DNA of 64,000 nucleotides, taken from contig CBDHDW010000013.1 in NCBI GenBank assembly GCA_965261915.1, positions 558,001 through 622,000 of the forward strand. Direction: 5' to 3'. Below are positions 54,687 through 63,109 of this stretch, in pieces. Position numbers and translations under genes: made by a program. Numbering within the stretch: the stretch's first letter is position 1; every line of letters begins with the position of its first letter. The notes beneath the pieces were generated by a model that made no database searches, was not told where the DNA came from, and worked only from the letters and a program-made list of their open reading frames with translations. This DNA is from JAIBDK01 sp965261915. GTDB lineage: Bacteria > Pseudomonadota > Gammaproteobacteria > Arenicellales > Poriferihabitantaceae.

Positions 54687-55670
54687 CTACTCGGATAAAG
54701 CAATACCCATTGCAAGAAATTCGACTGTGTCAGCAGGGACTTCACCCATTACCGTTACACGATAATTGTTTACGGTAGTTCTAAACGCATGAACTGCTCC
54801 CATTTTACTAAGACCGGACATTCCGCTTTGTCCTTCGTTCGCCTGTTTGATAAAAATAGAAACCGTGGATAATCCGTCTGTCAATACCATATGCTCTACT
54901 TCATTCGCATCCATTGGAGACATCCTGCGTACATGATTACTCATTTCAAAACCGGTAGGCATATTTTGTAATTGCCAATGGGTTTTATCCGCTGGAGCAG
55001 TGGAGGGGGTGTTGTTTCCAAACATTTGCAGTTCATCTGTATCGCTTACAGGCTGAAGATCAGCATCCGGAATATCACCGCCAATTTGAATTTCAACAAA
55101 CAAATACTGTTCGATGATCTCGTTTTGATTATTAACCAGATCTGAGCGAAGTAACAATCCACTCTCTGTATCAACCCAAAGGTCATATCCATAGCGATAC
55201 TGATCATTCGGGATAACACGAATCTGTTTTGCTTCCCGATCCGCTATTCTCTCCATGTTGCCTTCTTCGAAATGATAATTCTTTGAAAGTGCCTCCAGAT
55301 CGCTGGGCAGGATTTTTGGAAATCCGCTTTCACTTGACTGTCGATAATCGTGAACCGCAATATTCTTGTCAGGTATGAAACGCCAAACTTTATTCATGTC
55401 ACGGATCACTTCCCTGGGCTCTCCGTTCAAAGAATACAGGCGTTCCTGCATTACGCCATCTTCTATTTTTCGGGCGACCTGCATAGCCTCAATTTTGCCA
55501 TCGTGGGAATAAACAAAGGAACCCGAAAAATTCACATTCGACGCAGCATCATTTATTTTCATCAACCACGATGAAGTATCAGAAAACACATAAAATGGTA
55601 ATAAAACCAGGGCAATGACACTCAAGATATTCTGAGTTGTGCCATTTGATTGATTCGTTGCCGTTGTCAT
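54687..55670 (-). CDS. rseB: Sigma-E regulatory protein RseB (MucB family)
   Basis: A periplasmic protein of about 327 aa that binds RseA and protects it from proteolysis until lipoprotein or LPS mislocalisation is sensed. A hydrophobic export segment (ILSVIALVLLPFYVFS) precedes the N-terminal MucB/RseB lipid-binding-like domain (NFSGSFVYSHDGKIEAM) and the smaller C-terminal domain (VRRMSPMDANEVEHMV). ATG at 55670 is preferred; TTG at 55706 is also in frame. It is third in the rpoE-rseA-rseB operon. Confidence 0.9.
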   Translation of the reverse strand: MTTATNQSNGTTQNILSVIALVLLPFYVFSDTSSWLMKINDAASNVNFSGSFVYSHDGKIEAMQVARKIEDGVMQERLYSLNGEPREVIRDMNKVWRFIPDKNIAVHDYRQSSESGFPKILPSDLEALSKNYHFEEGNMERIADREAKQIRVIPNDQYRYGYDLWVDTESGLLLRSDLVNNQNEIIEQYLFVEIQIGGDIPDADLQPVSDTDELQMFGNNTPSTAPADKTHWQLQNMPTGFEMSNHVRRMSPMDANEVEHMVLTDGLSTVSIFIKQANEGQSGMSGLSKMGAVHAFRTTVNNYRVTVMGEVPADTVEFLAMGIALSE

Positions 55671-55721
55671 TTTTTGCGCATTTTTAACTGGAAACGCTGA
55701 AAGCAATTTCGATTTAGCCCA

Positions 55722-56264
55722 TCATTGTTTTAACGGTTCATTACTAACCAGCTTGGCGTAGGCAACTAAACCATTTAAACCCGAGGTCGCAGAAAACTCG
55801 CCATGTACAGATAACATTTCACCAAACTCCTGAGCGAAAAGCTGTTTCTCGTCAGTGATAATTTCTCCACTACCTGAATCCACCTCTTCTGTAACCACTA
55901 ATTGTTTTGAAGAAGTTGAGTCCGGTAATGGATTCACCACAAAAACCGCAACCAGCGCTATTGAAGCGGCTACAGCAAACATTGCTATTGGGCGCCATAT
56001 ATCGTTTGCCGGCGTTGAGTCTTTCAATTGTTTTGCGATAGCCGCTGGCGCCAATACCGTAGGCTCCCGATCGACAGCCTGGGATATCCTTGCACTTAAG
56101 TCAGAACCGGCAGAGGAGATTTCACCGCGCATAATGTTCCCTATCAAGTGATAATTAACCCAGGATTGAGCTGATTCTCTGGAGGCAGACAGCTCATCAA
56201 CGGCATCAGACTGCTGCTGATCCGTTAATTCACAATCAATTAATTCGGACAGTTTTCGGTTCAT
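55722..56264 (-). CDS. rseA: Anti-sigma-E factor RseA (MucA family)
   Basis: A single-span inner-membrane anti-sigma factor of about 180 aa. The N-terminal cytoplasmic domain begins MNRKLSELIDCELTD, as in RseA/MucA. A transmembrane helix (IAMFAVAASIALVAVFVV) lies at about 96-113 and a periplasmic tail follows. It sequesters RpoE until DegS and RseP cleave it. ATG at 56264 is chosen by family comparison, although TTG at 56276 is in frame. It lies 51 bp before rseB. Confidence 0.9.
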   Translation of the reverse strand: MNRKLSELIDCELTDQQQSDAVDELSASRESAQSWVNYHLIGNIMRGEISSAGSDLSARISQAVDREPTVLAPAAIAKQLKDSTPANDIWRPIAMFAVAASIALVAVFVVNPLPDSTSSKQLVVTEEVDSGSGEIITDEKQLFAQEFGEMLSVHGEFSATSGLNGLVAYAKLVSNEPLKQ

Positions 56265-56365
56265 CGTTTTATTCAACTTTGGGTTTTGCTATGCTTTAGT
56301 GTTTTATTTCTCGTGCAAGTTCAATCAATTAGCTGTTTTATCATCAAATCATGCAGGCTTTTTGC

Positions 56366-56944
56366 CTAGTCATCTACGTAATCCGAAATTGCGCTTTCAA
56401 TTGCTTCCCTTGCCCTGAATATACGGGATCGAACAGTACCAATCGGACATTCCATAACCTCGGCAATATCCTCATAACTGAGTCCTTCCAGTTCACGCAG
56501 CTGTATCGCTTCTTTTAATTCTTCAGGCAAATCCCGAATGGATCGTTTTACTGCATCGACCAGTTGATCATTTTCAAAAACCTTATCCGGGGCATTACTT
56601 TCCACCAGACCGTCGGCTCCTCTGGAGTGAACCACATCGTCCATATCCACATCCTGAGCCGGCGGCCGGCGGCCTGAAGCGACAAGGTAGTTTTTTGCTG
56701 TATTGACACTGATACGATACAACCAGGTATAAAACGCACTGTCACCGCGAAAACGCCCGATTGCCCTGTATGCCTTAATAAAGGCTTCCTGAACGATATC
56801 TTCCTGTTCAGTGGGATCTTTTACAAACCGGCTAATCAGATTTTTGATCCTGAACTGATACTTTTGAACCAACAGGTTAAAAGCTTGCTTATCACCGTTT
56901 TGCACACGTTGAACAAGTAATATGTCGTTGTCTTCCTGCTCCAT
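56366..56944 (-). CDS. rpoE: RNA polymerase sigma-E factor (RpoE/AlgU)
   Basis: An ECF sigma factor of about 192 aa. Region 2 is visible as DKQAFNLLVQKYQ and DIVQEAFIKAYRAIGRFRGDSAFYTW, region 4 as LPEELKEAIQLRELEGLSYEDIAEVM and GTVRSRIFRARE. The ATG at 56944 (MEQEDNDILL) agrees with known RpoE starts; the open frame continues 30 codons upstream without homology. It heads rpoE-rseA-rseB and controls envelope stress genes. I found no convincing sigma-E type promoter in the 177 bp upstream. Confidence 0.95.
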   Translation of the reverse strand: MEQEDNDILLVQRVQNGDKQAFNLLVQKYQFRIKNLISRFVKDPTEQEDIVQEAFIKAYRAIGRFRGDSAFYTWLYRISVNTAKNYLVASGRRPPAQDVDMDDVVHSRGADGLVESNAPDKVFENDQLVDAVKRSIRDLPEELKEAIQLRELEGLSYEDIAEVMECPIGTVRSRIFRAREAIESAISDYVDD

Positions 56945-57121
56945 ACTCTGGATTTTACTTTTTGCTGCTTTTTGAATTCTTTTTAAAATGGATACGATGC
57001 GAACTACCGGAAGCATTTTGGTGACTCGCACCATAGTTTATCCGATAGCCCGGAATTTTCACAGCGCGAAAGCACGCATGTTGCACTGGTCTTCTCAGAA
57101 GAATCTATAAACCCAGGGTAT

Positions 57122-58912
57122 TCACTCCAGAGCATCGTTCTTCGGTTGACGAATATCGACCACGATTAACTGCAGTTTGCGTTTATTTCGAAATTCATTT
57201 ACATCGAGCTGAAATACCAGATCGACTTCATCCAGAACGGGGAAAGTTTCACCCTTATTTACCGCTCTGAAAGCGATGGCATCGAACGATTTTCCGGTTT
57301 TTCCACAGATCAAACTCATTTTTAAATGAATGTCGCCGACCAGGCGCGATGTCGACACTGTGAATCTGCCTTCAAATAATGGTACGGGAAATCCCTGGCC
57401 CCAGGGCGAAATGGTGCGAATTTCTTCCGCCAATTCCAGATCAAGCTCCATAGACGGAATCAATCCATCAGTAATCAAGACGTCAGGATCATTGCTTAAG
57501 GAAAAATGCTTTTGAGTAGCGCTTGCAAATTGTGCTTGAAATTCAGCGAGTCGGCTAGCTGACAAAGTCAATCCCGCCGCCATGGAATGGCCACCGAATT
57601 TGTCAATTAATTGCGGGTTCTTAGCCTGAATTTCTTCGAGCAAATCTCGAATATGCAGCCCCTCCACTGATCTTGCTGAACCGGTCAATCTCCCATCAGT
57701 AGTTTGCGCAAAAGCGATTACCGGTTTTGCTGTTCGATCCTTTATTCTGGATGCTACCAATCCGGTTATACCCTGATGCCAGCTTGCATCATATAAACAA
57801 ATTCCACTGAGTTCCTCTGCTTGATTGGATGACAACGTTTCTTTTTCCAGTTTTTCGACAATCTTGACTGCTTGCACCTGCATATCCTGTTCTAGAGACC
57901 GCCGTCGCTTATTCATTGAATCAAGCTGTTCCGCCAACGATTTTGCGGTGGATCCGCTATTGCTGATTAGACATTCAATACCCAGCGAAATATCTTCAAG
58001 CCTCCCTGCTGCATTCAATCTGGGTGCAACGACAAAGCCAAAATCAGAAGAAACGACCGACTGATAATGCCGTCCTGTCACTTCGAGTAACGCAATTATT
58101 CCCGGTCGACACTGACCAGAACGAATTCTTTTTAACCCTTGGTCAACCAATATACGATTGTTGTAATCCAAAACCACGAGATCGGCTACCGTACCCAATG
58201 CGACAAGATCCAGGTAACGCGCAAGATTGGGTACGGGAGAGCCCGTTTTTTTGAACCAGCCGCTCACCTTTAACTGAGCCCTGACCAACATTAACAGGTA
58301 AAACATAACGCCAACGCCCGCAAGATTTTTACCGGGAAACTGACAATCTTTCTGATTGGGATTGAGAATTGCGTTGGCGTTGGGAAGTTGATCGCTGGGC
58401 AAATGATGATCCGTAATCAGGACGTCGATCCCAGCCTGCCGTAGCAAATTTACTCCATCTACACTATTAATTCCGTTATCAACGGTTATGACTAAATCTG
58501 GATGATGCTGAATCGCAACTTCTGCGATTCCAGGAGAAAGACCGTAGCCGTACTCGAAACGGTTTGGAACGAGATAGTCGATATTTTCCGCGCCCATTTC
58601 CCGTAGTGCCAGGAGGCCGAGCGACACCGCAGTGGCACCATCAGTATCATAGTCGCCAAGTATTAGTATACTTTTACCCGAAACAACGGCACCGACTACC
58701 AACTCACAGGCATCACTTCCATGCTTCAGTGTGTTTGGGGGATAAAGCGAGGAAAGGGAATAGTTGAGAAACTGCGGTTGAGTGACACCGCGTCCAATAA
58801 ACACCCGTTTCAATATCTCAGAACAAGGCCAATCAGATGCTTCTACAACTTTAGTTTGCCTGCGTTGAACAATCTGGCTGGACGCATTTCCGACGAGAAC
58901 TTCATTAGCCAT
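57122..58912 (-). CDS. recJ: Single-stranded-DNA-specific exonuclease RecJ
   Basis: A 596-aa 5'-3' exonuclease of the DHH family used in recombination and mismatch repair. Catalytic motifs are LGDYDTDGATA (motif I), TVDNGIN (motif II), TDHHLPS (DHH, motif III) and ALGTVADLVVL. The DHHA1 motif lies in KFGGHSMAAGLT and an OB fold at the C-terminus. The length matches E. coli RecJ. It starts 8 bp downstream of the gspM remnant and is followed by rpoE on the same strand. Confidence 0.96.
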   Translation of the reverse strand: MANEVLVGNASSQIVQRRQTKVVEASDWPCSEILKRVFIGRGVTQPQFLNYSLSSLYPPNTLKHGSDACELVVGAVVSGKSILILGDYDTDGATAVSLGLLALREMGAENIDYLVPNRFEYGYGLSPGIAEVAIQHHPDLVITVDNGINSVDGVNLLRQAGIDVLITDHHLPSDQLPNANAILNPNQKDCQFPGKNLAGVGVMFYLLMLVRAQLKVSGWFKKTGSPVPNLARYLDLVALGTVADLVVLDYNNRILVDQGLKRIRSGQCRPGIIALLEVTGRHYQSVVSSDFGFVVAPRLNAAGRLEDISLGIECLISNSGSTAKSLAEQLDSMNKRRRSLEQDMQVQAVKIVEKLEKETLSSNQAEELSGICLYDASWHQGITGLVASRIKDRTAKPVIAFAQTTDGRLTGSARSVEGLHIRDLLEEIQAKNPQLIDKFGGHSMAAGLTLSASRLAEFQAQFASATQKHFSLSNDPDVLITDGLIPSMELDLELAEEIRTISPWGQGFPVPLFEGRFTVSTSRLVGDIHLKMSLICGKTGKSFDAIAFRAVNKGETFPVLDEVDLVFQLDVNEFRNKRKLQLIVVDIRQPKNDALE

Positions 58913-58920
58913 CGGAAAGG

Positions 58921-59129
58921 TTATCGGGTTAATGTGGCTCGCAGGTTAGCGAGTCCTGGGGATTTGCGCGTTACCGTGGCAGATTCAACCGTTATCTGAT
59001 CGAATGATAATAGTTCAATGAACTGCAACCCGTTATCGGCAACAACGTCCTGAAACCAGATTTTTACCTCCCGGCTTTGACTTGGCTGCAGCCTTTGAAT
59101 GGCGGCTTTTACCCCTGCTTCACTCACCA
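58921..59129 (-). pseudogene. gspM: gspM remnant (type II secretion), C-terminal part only
   Basis: About 68 residues remain, reading VSEAGVKAAIQRLQPSQ, then KIWFQDV and a C-terminal TVTRKSPGLANLRATL. This resembles the periplasmic ferredoxin-like end of GspM (LQP, VW, PG motifs). The cytoplasmic and membrane parts are gone; the frame begins directly after the gspL stop at 59130. Identification rests on short motifs. Confidence 0.6.
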
Positions 59130-59580
59130 CTACTTTTGAACAATTTTAATGCGGCCAGTGACAATATTGTCCTTTGCACCTGACGAGAGCAGTTCCGCAT
59201 TTACATCGGATCTCGAATTAAAAGCCTGAATTATCGTATCAAGAGACGACAAATCCCTGATCTGACAAACTCCAGTCATATTTTTTTCACGATAATTGAT
59301 TTCATCTGCTGATTTAAACCATCCTTTTCAGCTTGTAAGCGTGATTTTTCATAAAATACTGCGCCAAGGTGCAGCACCAGTCCTTAAAGAAGCGATAATT
59401 GCTGCTATTTTTAGAATATTTGTACTTTTCCCCGAATGAGACGATCTGAACTGACCATCAAGAAGATTAAACTGATCTAATATCTGAAATGTACTGTCGT
59501 TTTTGTCTAACTTGATCCAGTCATTAAAACCACTACCAAACTTACTGCCTTTATTGGTATCACTGGTGATCCGTAAATTA
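59130..59580 (-). pseudogene. gspL: gspL remnant (type II secretion), internally deleted and frameshifted
   Basis: Pieces of GspL are recognisable: FNLLDGQF, the motif preceding the membrane span, and ILKIAAIIAS for the span itself. Next come YEKSRLQAEKDGLNQQMKS in another frame, and a C-terminal piece (59130-59279) with SLDTIIQAF and VTGRIKIVQK before a stop. The large N-terminal actin-like cytoplasmic domain is mostly or entirely missing. The upstream part is fused in frame to the gspK tail. Confidence 0.55.
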
Positions 59581-60173
59581 ATGCAGCCTGGTTTACGATA
59601 TCTGTATAACACTTTCACCGTTTTGGATTCTCTGTCTTTCTTCAATAAACTATATTGACTCAATTTTACATCGCCTGTAAGCGCACAGCCATGACTAAAA
59701 ATAATCACCTTTCACATCCTCCAGTAACGCTGTTATACCCGGTTTCAATTCGGATCCAGTAATAGATTGAAAAGCGGAGGCAAATTCTACAACGATTTCA
59801 AAGGGTTTTTCACTTCTAGCAGCAATAAGAAACTCCAGCGTTTGCTCATTGACAGACAGATCAGTTGAAATGGCATTAAGCACTCCTGCTGATACAGAAT
59901 TTATATTAATCCGAGTGGTCTCTTTTGTATTTTCCACTGGTAATGCGGTAACATAGGGCAACAGTGCCTCCACTATTGACGGCGTAAAACCTTTGACTTT
60001 GACCAGATCTGCAAGGGTTATTGTTGGCTGATCTGGCGATAAATACGAGGGATCCAGAGATTCATAGTATCCTGACTCGGCACCGAAATTACCCGTAACC
60101 TCATCATCAGAATCAACCCAGTCCACCATCGCATCGACTAGCTCTACACCGATGTCCAATTCCCTGAATAAAG
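59581..60173 (-). pseudogene. gspK: gspK remnant (type II secretion minor pseudopilin), truncated by IS66-A copy 4
   Basis: Reading inward from the IS66-A end at 60173, the frame encodes the GspK globular region: VELVDAMVDWVDSDD, GAESGYYESLDPSYL, LADLVKVKGF and RININSVSAG. At a run of five T on the coding strand (A run at 59697-59701) the frame shifts by one: DVKGDYF reaches a stop, while the homologous tail SHGCALTGDVKLSQYSLL lies in the neighbouring frame. The N-terminal prepilin part was lost to the IS junction. Confidence 0.75.
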
Positions 60174-61711
60174 GTAACTGCCCAGGTACCCTAAGGAATA
60201 ATTCTCTTGGAATAATTCTCTTGCCTGAGGAATCCCGATGTGATTCATTAAGATTATGAATTTTCCAGACGCCCCCAAAGGTTATGTTTCCGTTGAGGCT
60301 TATGAAGAGCTGAAGCAGAAGAATGCACAAACGATAGCCCTGCTTGTGGCTCGCATTGAAGACCTTGAGCGTCGCCTCAGCTTGAACAGCAGCAACAGTA
60401 GCAAGCCGCCTTCAAGCGACGGCCTAAAGAAGCCCAAGGCTGAACCCAGAACCAAAAGTCTGCGGAGAAAATCCGGTAAAAAGTCAGGCGGGCAGAAAAG
60501 CCACAAGGGAAGCACTCTGTGCCAAACGGCAGACCCCGATCATGTTGAAGATCACTTTCCTTCTGTCTGCGGGCAATGTGGCACGCCCTTATCGCCATCA
60601 ATGGCAGAGGATTACGCCGCACGACAGGTGTTTGACCTGCCCGAGCCACAGCCCTTGGTGACAACGGAACACAGGGCACATATCTGCCTTTGCGGCCACT
60701 GTGGAGAAACAACCAAGGCTGCGTTTCCTCTGGAGGTGAAGGCACCCGTGCAGTACGGGCCACGCATTGCCGGAGTGGCAACATATCTCCAATGCGCCCA
60801 TTTCCTGCCGGAAGACAGACTGGCGCAAATAATGGCCGATTTGTTCAATGCCCCTTTGGTTCCTGCCACTGTGGCCGCCATGAACCGCAAAGCATCAGAG
60901 CGGCTCAAGGGGGTTGCTTCTCACCTGCAGGATGTGATCGCCCAACAGGTCCACGTCAAACATCTTGACGAGACGGGTTTCCGGATTACGGGGTGCCTGC
61001 AATGGCTTCACGTTGCCTGTACACCGCTTCTGGCTTTCTACCGGGTCAGCAGCAAACGCGGTAATCTGTTATCCAATCTCACGGGCTGTATCGTGCATGA
61101 TCATTGGCAGCCCTACTTCACGCTGGATGGTGTTACCCATGCGTTGTGCAATGCACACCATTTACGGGAACTGCAAGCGTTGGTCGAAATAGAACAGGAA
61201 GATTGGGCTGGTCAGATGCAAAGGCTACTGCGGCGTGCGCACCATGTCACACAGGCCGCGCGGGATAAGGGCGTGGCGGTTTCAACGCCGCTTGTTGCGC
61301 TTATTAATCGGCGATACGACAGGATCATCACCGCAGCATTGGATTTCCATGAGGAATTGCCTCCACTCGTGCCGCCAAAACCCGGAAGACGGGGGCGCAA
61401 GAAGCGACGGACAGGACATAATCTGGCTTTACGATTACGCGATCACAAGGAAGGCACCCTGCGCTTTCTGACAGATCCCGACGTACCCTTCACAAACAAC
61501 GAAGCTGAACGCGACCTGCGGATGATGAAACTACGTCAGAAAATATCGGGCGGGTTCAGGTCTGAACAAGGGGCAGAGGATTTTGCCACCCTGCGCAGCG
61601 TCATCACAACGGCGAGAAAACAAGGATGGAACATCATCGAAACACTGATGATGCCTGCCGATCAGATTATCGCAACACTGAAATACGCTTGAAAACAACC
61701 TGGGCAGTTAC
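60174..61711 (+). mobile_element. IS66-A copy 4, complete but without target duplication
   Basis: A 1538-bp element with both 14-bp inverted repeats and, like copy 3, the 14-bp tandem duplication in its leader. The flanking octamers (GAATAAAG at 60166-60173 and GAGAATTA at 61712-61719) do not match. It joins the middle of gspK to a scrap of another IS66-A and an IS5-C fragment, so it marks a deletion or rearrangement junction. Confidence 0.93.
60256..61692 (+). CDS. IS66 family transposase, IS66-A copy 4
   Basis: An intact 478-aa DDE transposase. It starts MNFPDAPKG, shares KSHKG, AHIC and TTKAAF with copy 2, and ends with TGA where the other copies have TAA. Confidence 0.93.
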   Translation: MNFPDAPKGYVSVEAYEELKQKNAQTIALLVARIEDLERRLSLNSSNSSKPPSSDGLKKPKAEPRTKSLRRKSGKKSGGQKSHKGSTLCQTADPDHVEDHFPSVCGQCGTPLSPSMAEDYAARQVFDLPEPQPLVTTEHRAHICLCGHCGETTKAAFPLEVKAPVQYGPRIAGVATYLQCAHFLPEDRLAQIMADLFNAPLVPATVAAMNRKASERLKGVASHLQDVIAQQVHVKHLDETGFRITGCLQWLHVACTPLLAFYRVSSKRGNLLSNLTGCIVHDHWQPYFTLDGVTHALCNAHHLRELQALVEIEQEDWAGQMQRLLRRAHHVTQAARDKGVAVSTPLVALINRRYDRIITAALDFHEELPPLVPPKPGRRGRKKRRTGHNLALRLRDHKEGTLRFLTDPDVPFTNNEAERDLRMMKLRQKISGGFRSEQGAEDFATLRSVITTARKQGWNIIETLMMPADQIIATLKYA

Positions 61712-61744
61712 GAGAATTATTCCTTAGGGTGCCTGGGCAGTTAC
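61712..61744 (-). mobile_element. 33-bp left-end scrap of a fifth IS66-A copy
   Basis: The sequence from GAGAATTATTCC to GGGCAGTTAC is the outermost left end of an IS66-A in minus orientation, with one difference (GGGTGCC for GGGTACC). It directly abuts the right end of copy 4. Confidence 0.8.
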
Positions 61745-62084
61745 TGCTTCATCGCTTAAGTTATACCGTGCCTGTAAAATCCAGTATCTTAAACATCATC
61801 AAAGGTGGGCATACCCAAAGGGCACAAGTGCCGGCACACCGCGCTTGCTGGCATAAAGATGGCTGAGCGTGGTTTCGATCTGTTTCCAATCGATAATTTC
61901 ATGCACATCATCTAGTTTGGACAATGACTTATGCTCAATTAAAAGAGCATCTGCGAACGAGTATTGGGCGGTTTGTTTCCAAGACATTTGACGGTATCCT
62001 CATGGTTTAGTGCTCAAGCGTTTAGTGAATGAACATCTTTTCACCATTTTAACGCTGCCCTGGGTAGATTTATGCAAAGGTCTC
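61745..62084 (-). mobile_element. IS5-C fragment, second copy (5' part)
   Basis: About 340 bp nearly identical to 39594-39940. It contains the transposase N-terminus (61799-61987, MSWKQTAQYSFADALL) and the IS end CAAAGGTCTC at 62075-62084. The other copy has one extra CACCATTT repeat unit near its end. The remaining transposase is missing. It abuts the cut 3' end of the EamA gene. Confidence 0.8.
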
Positions 62085-62535
62085 ATTTATTCTAACGTAT
62101 TATCACATAAACAAGATTGCCCTGCAATTTGGGTTCTCCCAATATCAGGATTGCACCGGCGAATGAAACACAAATTCCGACTATTTGCCTGATCAGAATT
62201 TTATCTTTGAGAAACATCCAGGCAAGCAACAGACCAAACGGCGCCTCAAGTTGAACCAAAAGAGCAGCAGTGGATGCGTCAATTCCCTTGAGACCATTAA
62301 AAGTTAAACTATACTGGATAGCGGCACTTAGCAAAGATATCCAGAAAAAATCCTTGTACAGGGTTTTAGGCGAGCGAAAAAAATAACACAAACAAATAGC
62401 GGCACAGGTAAACCGCAGCGCCATCAGCAAAATAGGGGAAAAATGGTCAAGCGCAGCTTTCGCAACGATAAATCCCATTCCCCAGATCACAGCAACTGAT
62501 ATCGCCATCGCAATATGGACGGGCTTCATGGCCAT
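62085..62535 (-). pseudogene. EamA/DMT family transporter, C-terminal half lost
   Basis: Only the first EamA repeat remains: about 147 aa with five hydrophobic helices, from AISVAVIWGMGFIVAK to GICVSFAGAILILGEP. Family members have about ten helices and 290 aa. Past KLQGNLVYV the frame reaches a stop beside the IS5-C end at 62084, so the second half was removed by the IS-associated deletion. It was probably a metabolite exporter. Confidence 0.82.
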
Positions 62536-62571
62536 GACGGTTTTAACTGACAGATTTAGTTAAAATTCGCC

Positions 62572-63051
62572 TTACGCGTAGGAAACCTCAAGTATCTCGT
62601 ATATCCTCGCGCCTCCCGGTGCGACCACTTCAATTTCGTCGCCGACTAGCTTTCCCAGCATAGCCTTTCCAATGGGGGAGCTTATTGAAATTCGACCATG
62701 GCTTAAATCTGCCTCGAGATTACCCACCAACTGATATGAAACTTCGGAATCCTGATCCACATCGAGTAATTCCACTTGCGCACCAAAGACCACTTTTCCG
62801 TCCTGACCTATCTTCACAGGGTCAATTATTTCGGCAACCGATAAACTGCTTTCCAGTTCCGCTATTCGCCCTTCGATAAAGCTTTGTTGTTCTTTAGCGG
62901 CGTCATATTCTGCATTTTCGGAAAGGTCTCCGTGTGCACGTGCTTCCGCAATCGCCTCAATAACTTTCGGACGATCGTGGCTTTTTAAGCGTTTTAATTC
63001 AGCCCGAAGACGTTCTGCGCCTTTAACGGTTAGTACAATTCTTTTACTCAT
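62572..63051 (-). CDS. greA: Transcription elongation factor GreA
   Basis: A 159-aa factor that stimulates RNA polymerase to cleave backtracked transcripts. The N-terminal coiled-coil domain (about 1-75) contains the acidic tip in ARAHGDLSENAEYDAAKE; the C-terminal FKBP-like domain contains ISISSPIGKAMLGK. Length and motifs are standard. It lies between carB and the EamA remnant, matching the common carB-greA gene order. Confidence 0.96.
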   Translation of the reverse strand: MSKRIVLTVKGAERLRAELKRLKSHDRPKVIEAIAEARAHGDLSENAEYDAAKEQQSFIEGRIAELESSLSVAEIIDPVKIGQDGKVVFGAQVELLDVDQDSEVSYQLVGNLEADLSHGRISISSPIGKAMLGKLVGDEIEVVAPGGARIYEILEVSYA

Positions 63052-63109
63052 ATCAATTTCCTGACAAGTCGATACCCACCAACCACAAACTCGAATAAAA
63101 CCAGATATG

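Noticed and set aside
56945..57121. Autoregulated sigma-E promoter upstream of rpoE
   Set aside because: I searched for a GGAACTT-like -35 with a suitably spaced -10 and found no acceptable match.
59349..59708. An independent 119-codon gene between recJ and gspK
   Set aside because: Its first third is the displaced tail of gspK and its last third carries the gspL membrane-span motif, so it is a fusion of two pseudogene pieces.
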